Origin: Scytalidium lignicola
Taxonomy: Eukaryota; Ascomycota; Leotiomycetes
NCBI GenBank assembly: GCA_002812745.2
Contig: NCSJ02000055.1
Coordinates: forward strand, 1-64,000
Reading direction: 5' to 3'
DNA: 64,000 bases
Under the pieces are notes generated by a model that was given only the letters and a program-made list of their open reading frames with translations, ran no database searches and had not been told where the DNA came from. Positions within the stretch are counted from its first letter, which is position 1. The number at the start of each line of letters is the position of its first letter. A program made the position numbers and the translations under genes. This document shows, piece by piece, positions 55,823 to 64,000 of the stretch.

Positions 55823-57271
55823 GGAGGCTTCTCAAATTACTCGCCCGATCGGGTTAGGTGTTGGCAGGAAGATATATTCGGGCGTTAATGGAAGGTCTTT
55901 GTTTGTAGAATGGTGGCTTATGTTGTGTATGTATGGCTTATAACGTCTGATAGGNTTTTTATTGTCTGCATTGGAGGTCACGCTGAAATGTTTTACCTGT
56001 AACAACATCAAGGTAAATATGTTGTGTTGTCACTAATTAGGACTCTGTGGGGGTTATCTCAATGAGTTAATGGTTGGCTTGTTCCACTGAAGCCAGAGCA
56101 ACCTGCCAAGGCGGAACCCAGTTTCTAGAAGGTTTCGAACCGAGGCTTAGCCTTTTGATTGTTCGAATCTGCGTACCTGAAATACAGAGTTTGTCTCCAA
56201 AGGCTCCAATCTGTAGCTTCTTGAATTAATCGTTTGTGATTATTATTTAGGGGATCTGATTCTCGTTTTTTTGGTGCTAGTCTTCCTCTGACTATTCCTT
56301 TCGTGATTGCTACATTCATGGAGTTAGGGTAATCATCAAACGCTCCGATTACGCTTCTCTCTGATACTCGCGCTATACTTGGCAGTCAGATACTCTGAAA
56401 ATGCGCCGAAATAGATTGTGATAGATTGTGATAGATTTGGACAGTGGCCGGCCATAATTAGAATGGGACAGCTTGCACTTGAGGCTCATCGTGCATTCAA
56501 CAACGTGTGTGTGCGTTGGCAGTTCGTGCTAAACTTACTTAGGAGGTTTCGGCCCGTGAATACCTCTGTAATAGCAGGAATAGCAGCAGTAATAATCCAG
56601 TTTGCAAGAAGCCGTGGCATTATTGGACACCATCTGCAACGCCTTGACAGGATAATTTTATTCTAAAATGAGCGCGATGAGGCCGGCCAAAATAAATCTC
56701 CACACCCAGAAGAAAGTTTGTGTGGAACCCCTGCTGCCTTGGTGCGACGGGTCAACCTAATAGCGAAGCGGGCCCTGCCTTCCTCTCCTCTCCTGACAGG
56801 CCACTCGTACCCCTGGCGAGTCCCAGACTGTACAACAAATTACCAGAACCACGTAAACTTTCTTGATTTCTCCTCCTTTCATGCACTCATCACAATTTCA
56901 ACTTCTCAACTCCGTCTCGCCCCGGAGAACTGCACGCATCCTCTTGTGTGCTTCTGTATTGCTGGCTTGGTCAAATGTCTGCAACTTCTTGGTCGTTTGT
57001 TAATCCTGCCATGTCACTCTTTTAAGTTGTCGATTTGCGCGTTTTCGTTTTCTGGATTTCGTGCATTTTTGTTCGAGCGCGTCGCGACGAGCTGGATAAT
57101 TCCATCTGTAGCTCCGAATAGAAGTGATTGGCGTCGAGATTGAAGTCCTAGTAACGCCGAATAGACACAGTAGCAGGCGACCCGAGTATCGTCTGCGCTG
57201 GTCTCCTTGATTCAGGTGCGGGCTGCTTTCATAAAAGCCATCCGAGAAATTATACTGACACCGCTTCCTAG
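55823..57271. other. Intergenic region and 5' region of the large coiled-coil gene
   Basis: Includes an N at 55955, a short tandem repeat (56411-56438) and, toward 57271, the 5' UTR and perhaps a first exon of the next gene. Candidate start codons for that exon are ATGs at 56881 and 56975, but no complete donor-acceptor model is convincing. Confidence 0.45.
56411..56438. repeat. Direct repeat, ten-base unit
   Basis: ATAGATTGTG occurs twice in tandem and a third time in part (ATAGATTTGG). Simple local duplication. Confidence 0.75.
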
Positions 57272-60200
57272 CAAATATTCAGACAACATCCTCACTGCGT
57301 TCATCGCCTAATCCTCCTCTTGCATCTGCAGAGGACGGAACTACCGAAGTATCCTATCAATATCAGTTGTCTCTCGAATCACCGACCCTCTCGAGTAGCT
57401 CCACTGCTGACGGAGGTTCGTCACCGCTGCTGCCACCACTCCCAGCGCCGACATTTCTGAGCCGGACGCTTGATTTTCATCGAACCCCACCGTCGACGTC
57501 TAGATCGGAGGGTAGCAGTCGGTACTACACAGCAAGCTGGGGATCTCCATACCAACAGCCAGCTGATCCCCCGTTCGAAGTCCGTTCTCGTGGCCCCAGC
57601 AGTACTGTGAGCAGTGAGACATCCGGCGACTCCCCAATCCGTCATCTCGAGTTCCACACACCTTTCCTGCGTCCTGCGCCTTCGTTCTCAAGGTCTCAGA
57701 CACCATCAGATTTCGGTTCTCTCCCCGGGCCGCTTCCCGTTTCTGCTCCAGGAGGATTTCTCGGAGTCAGCGCAGCAGTACTAATCAATCGAGCACGAAG
57801 ACCAGCAGAAGGTCTGACAGAGGATTGGATTCGCCAACATACTGGTGGTGAATCTACTGCGGAAAAATACAACTGGTTGAGCGACGATCCCGGAGACAGT
57901 GAACACTCTTCATTGAGCGGATCTATCTCCGAAGATACTTCAGATTGGCTTGATCAAGAAACGGATCCAAGAACACCTACCTTGAAGAGTTTCTTAAGCA
58001 GGAGGGAAGTGCCGCGTAGTGCATACAAACCCAATCATCACCGACGACGTACCAGCACCGAAACCGTCAAGCCAGAGGATTTCGAAGATTCCACGCAAGA
58101 CGAGATGCACATCATGTCTGCAACAGAAGATTCAGGATCCTCGGCGGCTGCAGCTGGCACTGAAGCAGATCTGACAATGGTACCATCAATTGATGAGAAG
58201 CCATTACCTCCACCTCCTACTGAAAATAGTGAAGATGGTCCTGGATTACATACAGTTTCGTTATCTGTACCTGGATATGAGGTACAGCCATCATCGGTCC
58301 CTATTCCGACGGCTTCTCCTATTCCGGGGCCGCCCCGCACGAAGAAGAAGGTTCCATGGAAAGGAAAAAACATTGTAGTATTATTACCATGGGATGAGGA
58401 GCGTGGCCAACCTGGGAACGCTCCCGCGCCTATGACTTCCAAGGCAGTAGCCGCTATGTTAAGGGAGTGGGAGCAACTTGGCTATAATACAGTGGGATTT
58501 GATCTCGGAGAGACAAGAGTGGCTGGTGGACATGTAGAACAGGGACAAAGTAGGTCCCTATGGCCCATCTCCGAAGACATGTTGTCCGAGAGGCAAAAGA
58601 GACAATTCCGAGTTAGCATCCCTGACAAGAAAGAATGGGATGCCTATGTTATTGAACTGAATGAAGCAAAACTGCGAGCTTTAGGTGTGTCGTTTGGCGA
58701 GGAGCCAGTTGCAACTATATCCCCGGCAACATCCATGAGCCGGCAAACTTCTATGCAATACCCACCACTACCGTTCTCGCCTCCAATTCCAACGTCATCT
58801 GCAGCTAGTAGTCATGTTGCACATCACAACCTATTCTCTCCGGCTCTGGTACCTGGACCTGGTGTCTCGACTAGTCAAAGTTCTAATCCTGGCTCCATTG
58901 CCTCTCCGGCTTCACTTCAGGCACTTACTCATGGCAAGTTCAATCCAAGACGATCGACTTCGATCTCGGTCTCGGGCTCGGGCACTGAACATCCATATGG
59001 ATCCCCATTTCAATTCCCTCAACAGTCATCACCTGGTGTTTGGTCACCGCAACACATGCTTTTCCAGCAAGGTGCTGCTCGGGGTGGATCGCCTTCGGTG
59101 CATAATTCAGCATTTGCACAAGATAGCTACTTCCAGCCTGGTGATGTCGTATCACAATTGCAGATGCGACAGCAGCAGCTACAGAACCAGTTTCAACATC
59201 AACACCAGCTATCTATGCATACACCTACCGGCGTATCATCGCCTCTCCTCCAAGAAGTTCGGGAAATGGACGATGAGGATATGGGCAAAAACGAGGAAGG
59301 AAAGAGTGCTTCTATAACGCCAGATGCAAGCCAAAATGTGAAGCACAACCTAAGCTCAAGTTTACAACAGGAAATCGACGATGCAGAATATCACCTTGAA
59401 GAGCAGTTCCAACGGCAACTGGAACATGAGGATTATAGTCCTCATTCTACCCAAGGTGGTGATTCGACACAGCTGACGCAGGCACCTACTGTCGAGAAAG
59501 AGATAAATGGAATTCGAAATAACTCAAGCCTTAAGGGGGGGCTGGGATCTTCACGGTTTGCTGATGAGTCTGATGAAGGGCCAGTCCTGCATCATCCACA
59601 ACCTCACAGTCGAGGCCATTCGTTGTCTCAGCAACCCTTCCAAGATTCCGCTGAATCTTCAAGCGACGCTGCAGGCTTAAACGAGTCTAAATTGATTCCC
59701 TTGCCTAGCTCAAAGGCTGTAGCCGGAGAAACAACATCGGATATTGAAACGAACCCTAGTAACTTGGGAACCCCTGTTAAAGGACTGGAGACAAGCAGTA
59801 GTGGACATGATAGATCAATGTCTCTATCTAGCAATCCTTGGGCTAACCCGAATGAAAGTTCTAAAGGATTTAATAATGCCTCGCGACAAGCGCAGCATAG
59901 TGCTAAAACCTCCTTTTCAAAGCTCAATGTTGCCGCAAAGGAGTTCAAATTTGAACCCTCAAACATGTTAAATCCTACGGCGTTCTCATTTACAGGTAAT
60001 AACATCCAACCATTTAGCTTGAATAGTTCAGCAATAGTACCGCCTCAAAGCACTTTCAACCATTTCCGGAATCAGTCACTAGGTGGTTCGGGCGGCAAAA
60101 TCAATGTAGAAGCTCCAGCGTTTACACCTCGTCATAGCGACTTCAGCTTCTCTGCAATTGGGCCTACATTCAGGCCACAAGCACCTGCATTTACACCTTC

Positions 60201-63200
60201 GTCACTCAACTTCTCTGCATCTGTTGGAAGTGCTGGTATTGGAGCCTCACATACTCCAATATTCAGTGACATTGACCTAAGTTCAATTGGAATCTCTAAA
60301 CCCAGTAAAAAATCAAAAGCCATTCCTATCATTCGCCCTGATAGCAGTCAATCTCGACATGTGGAAGATGATACTTTGGTAGACTCGGATGGTCGTGTTA
60401 CTCAAGGTGAAGGCCGTTTTAAGAGAGCTCGAGGCGCAAAAGATGATGGAGACTCGGTCCCCATCTTTGCTGAACCCAGTATGCCACTCTCTGAGACATC
60501 TCGGGAACAGTCTCCTCCAAAAGAAGTCAAATCCGGAATTGTTTCCCCTGGTGACAAGGAGAACGTAACAGACTTTTCCCCTTGGGAGTTTCAGAATCAA
60601 AAACAAGCAGAAGATTTCAACGCAGCAAGGCCATTTACAACTGCTCGATATGGATCTAGTCAACCAACCTACGAGCATTTCTCTTCAACTGATGAACGCA
60701 CTGGAGCTGAAGCCGATCCTTCAAAATCAGATTTAAGTTCCAAGGATGAAGCTCCTAAGAAGCATAAGAAAAACTCGTTATCTGCAACAGCCAAACCTTT
60801 CGTGTTCCGTCCAGGATCTTTCAACTTTAACCCTGTTGAGCCGGAAATTCAAAAGGCAATACAACCAGAGCCAACTCGCCGAACTAGTGGCCTGTCCTCT
60901 TCTAAATATGCATTAAGCCCACCACCTCAGCAGTCACCTATGCCACTTGATCAAAACGAGGGTGCTATCTTCCAAGCCTCATTGCCACCAGCAGAGGAGC
61001 TATTGAATGCTCCAACAAAAGAGCCAGAGCTAATCAACCGCGAGCCTACATTTGAAGAGATTGATGCTATAATGGCCACCCTTAATGAAGCTGAATTTGA
61101 ATCAAACATCAACCGTGAGGTAGAGTCACCAGCATGGTATCAGCCTACCCCATCGAGGAATGTTCAAATGCCAATTATGGACCGTTCGCCATTTCGCCTG
61201 GAGCCGCAAAACCCCATGCGTAGTGATGCTCCGAGCCCGAGTCCACGAAGGTTTCAAGCTTTGCCTGGCGATCCTACCTCCCAACAAATATTCTCGCGGC
61301 CGCAAGACGACCCGTTTACAGGGCCAGGTGTACCTTTCAAATCAGAGTCACCGGTTCGTCGTCTTAACCGTGGAGACAGCTTACCAGCTAGTGAGTGGGA
61401 TGATGTTATCAGTGCAGCTGATGAGGCCAAACTTGGTTCCCGGTCCCGCTTCTTTGACAGCCATGTCAACGAACTCGTTGGTGGCTTGTTAGCAGAGAGA
61501 TTAAATCCTTTGGAGAAAATACTAGAGACCATGCAGATATCTTTGGGAGCGCTGTCCGCAAGACCGTCTTCTAGTCGACGGGATGGACGCAGTTTATCAG
61601 CAGAATTAGCAGAGAGTGATGCTGATGATGAAGATGAAGACGACGAGACATTGCCCCAAAGATCTACTAGCCCAAGAAGGGATCGGAAACTTGAAAAGAT
61701 AAGGACTATCGTCACGGAAGCTCTTGCTGCGCAGCAATCAGCATTGGCTTCCTCGACAAATAAAACAATTGATATGTCCCTTCCGACTTCTGATATCCTC
61801 AAGGCTCTCGAGGATATGAAGGAGCAGTTTGGTCAGTCAATGCGCCTTGATTTCCGTGGCGAAGATTTGAGGAACGTAGTAGAAGAAGCGGTTGAAAAAC
61901 GTATGCCTGTCTCACCGCAACCCACAATTGATGAAGCAGCTATTACAAGGGAAGCTGCTGCCGTTGCCAGGATTGCTGAATTGGAGGAGAATCTCCGACT
62001 GGCTAATTCAAAAACGGATGAAGAGATCCAAAACAGAAGAGCTGCTGAAGATCGTCTTGCTGAAGTTCAAAGACTGCTACGTATATCCTCAGAAGAAGAA
62101 GTTCGACTACGTGAAACTGTTGATGAGAAGGATAGCAAGATCAAACAGATTATAGATGAGAGAGACCAGAAGGTAAGGAGCGTCGAGGAATCACGGGCCA
62201 AGACCATGATGCGGATCACCATGCTGGAGGCCGTCCAAGACAATGCAACAAAAGGACAATCAGATCTATCCAACAGACTTAGCATATCCGAGAACGAACT
62301 ACGTGAAGCCCGGAAAGAAGTCCAGCGATGGCAGATGGAAGCCGAGAAAGCGTCGGAGAAGGCCAAGAGGCATATTGATGATGCGGAACATGCCAATGAG
62401 ACCAACAAGCAATTGCGCAGGGCGATCGAAAGCTTGAGACTTCAGATGGAGGAAAGTATCCGAGTCCGCGAAGGAATGAGAGGGAAATTTAACGATTTGC
62501 AGGAGGATATGGCCAAAGCAGCCCGCGAAATTTCCCAGGAGAACGCCCACCGTGCCAAAAAGGAGCAGGAGTTAATTGCCCGACAAGAAGTCCTCGACGC
62601 CAGGTTACAAGCAGAAGCGCGCACACGAGAACGACTTGAGAGGGAAATTGAGAGGCTAGAAGGTGGGGAGAAGGAAGGCATGCGCGCAGTCAGCGAATGC
62701 AAGAAATTAGAGGCTGTTATTACCGAACTCAAAGCTGAAAGTCACCAAGCACAAAAGGACGCCATGCGTTACAAACGAGATTTCGAAGAAGCACGTGAAT
62801 CAGGTGCACGAGAAGTCCAACGTACAAAACAATATATGCAAGCAGAAATCGAGTCAACCATGAACGAAGTCAACGAGAGTAGGGATGATATGGAAAAGGA
62901 GATTTCTCGACTTCGAGGAGAACTAGACCAGGTGAGGCTCGATGCCGATACGGCGAGAGAAAAGCACGATATGTTTTTGGAAGAAGCAAATGCTTCAAAG
63001 CGCATGCTGGTAGAAGAACTCAAGCGCAAACATGCAGATCGAATTGAAGATATGCAAACGCAACATGAGCGACAACTCAGCAATGCAATTGAAGATGCAC
63101 AACGATCTGAACAGCATCTTCTAGAACGACTAAGCCTCTCGACCGCCAAGACCGAACATCTCCAAGATAAGGTATCACATCTAGGGGAGAAGCTTCAAAT

Positions 63201-64000
63201 TGCCCAAGCTGCAGCAAATGCAGCCGCCAAAGCAGCACGGTCTGTGAGTGTGTCTTCGTCACATCACGACGCACCATATAGGCCTGTTATCAGCAACCGC
63301 GATCTTCCAGAGAAGATCTCTCCCCAGGCTCTCCGAGAGTCTATTATGGTCCTTCAAGACCAACTGCAAGACCGTGAACAAACAATCGAGAAGCTTGAGC
63401 AGCAGCTTTCGACCGTTGATCTCGATGCTCCCAATAAGGTTTCCAAGCGTGATGACGAGATCATGTGGTTACGTGAGCTGCTAGCTGTTCGCAAGAGTGA
63501 TTTGCAAGATATTATCGATATCTTGTCCACCGATGAATATGATCCAAACGCTGTCAAGGACGCAGCCATACGGCTGAAGGCCAATCTTCAAATGGAGGAG
63601 CAGGAACGTGAGAGGGCCATGAATGGCGGCTCTTCTCTCAGTCTTCCTAATATTGCTGCCAGCCTAAGGGACGCTGCTACTCCAAGAGTAGCTCAAGCTG
63701 TAGGTCCATTAGCTGCAGCTTGGGGAAGTTGGCGGAAGTCTCGAGAGCCAACTGTATCGGAGACAAGCGGAAATGGCTCAACTCCATCGAAGAGCGGACC
63801 TGGAGCACAAAGCTTCTTGTCCGGCCTTCTTACTCCACCAGCGTCATCTCTTCGGCAGACTCCGCCTTCCACGCAGCCAACAGCATTTGGAAACACTGGA
63901 CAGCGGTTTACTGCTCAACAGCAAGCCAACCGAACACAAGTTCTATCGTCCAGGCGGCAGGAGAAAATGCCTGTCCGCAGTAGCCCAAGGCGCGGGCCGC
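57272..64000 (+). CDS. Very large disordered and coiled-coil protein, open at right edge
   Basis: One frame is open from 57259 to the window end (over 2,200 codons, no stop). The first in-frame ATG is only at 58105, but the preceding 280 codons look coding, so a spliced first exon ending before the CCTAG acceptor (57271) is likely. Regions: Pro/Ser-rich disorder; a compact, probably folded block (about 58330-58715) with KKVPWKGKNIVVLLPWD, MLREWEQLGYNT and KKEWDAYVIELNEAKLRALG; a long Gln/Ser/Phe-rich disordered middle with FSFTGN-like patches; a long coiled coil (about 61860-63250); then DEIMWLRELLAVRKSDL, RLKANLQMEEQERERAM and AAWGSWRKSREP. I remember no named function. A structural scaffold at septum, nuclear envelope or cytoskeleton is plausible from architecture alone. 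Confidence 0.8.

Noticed and set aside
62067..63149. Ser-rich minus-strand frames opposite the coiled-coil region
   Set aside because: Reverse complements of Glu/Lys/Arg-rich coding sequence routinely read as Ser/Leu-rich frames; the plus frame is continuous and coherent.
1..64000. tRNA, rRNA and CRISPR features
   Set aside because: No convincing B box with cloverleaf, no rRNA core sequence and no regular spaced repeats were noticed by eye; a covariance-model search would be needed to exclude small RNAs.

Overview
The window is nuclear DNA of a filamentous ascomycete. Genes carry several short introns (46-120 nt, GT..AG with CTAAC/CTAAT-like branch points), intergenic regions run from a few hundred bases to 3 kb, and the families are typical of Pezizomycotina: a Zn2Cys6 regulator, a 2EXR protein, a BTB protein, a Rom2-type RhoGEF, a DUF2196 protein and an OTT_1508-type deaminase. 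A leotiomycete-like fungus is my guess and was not tested. Single N bases at 2181, 8923, 24144, 25076 and 55955 mark small assembly gaps, all outside exons.

Layout. 1-8 kb: the 5' end of an unidentified minus-strand gene, a Zn2Cys6 regulator, a 2EXR protein and a secreted CrtC/Diels-Alderase-like protein. 9-18 kb looks accessory: a two-exon deaminase-fold protein, an AT-rich stretch with a 515-bp terminal-inverted-repeat element, possible retroelement debris, a 106-codon orphan gene, a membrane-anchored Ppn2-like phosphatase with a GC-AG intron, and a BTB protein. 18-39 kb is conserved housekeeping: ISY1 (spliceosome), MTG1 (mitoribosome GTPase), TAL1 (pentose phosphate pathway), ROM2 (Rho1 GEF), SOD1 (Cu/Zn superoxide dismutase), a Tudor-SN protein and an INP54-like inositol 5-phosphatase. 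39.6-42.7 kb is a gene desert ending in a tiny secreted six-cysteine peptide gene. 44-56 kb: an NPP1-type nucleotide pyrophosphatase, a ULS1/Ris1-like SWI2/SNF2-RING translocase, an RNPS1-like RS/RRM protein, a DUF2196 plus zinc-finger protein, an NmrA-like reductase and a PQ-loop vacuolar transporter. 57.3 kb to the end: one open frame of more than 2,200 codons for a very large disordered and coiled-coil protein that leaves the window.

The genes are independent eukaryotic units, not an operon. TAL1 and SOD1 both bear on redox supply and defence, and ISY1 and the RNPS1-like protein on splicing, but nothing here joins them into one pathway. I resolved exon borders by hand from splice signals and frame continuity, so borders are predictions. 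I found no convincing tRNA, rRNA or CRISPR. The most promising items for novelty are the six-cysteine secreted peptide, the deaminase with its neighbouring transposon debris, the isolated secreted CrtC-like protein, and the DUF2196-zinc-finger fusion.
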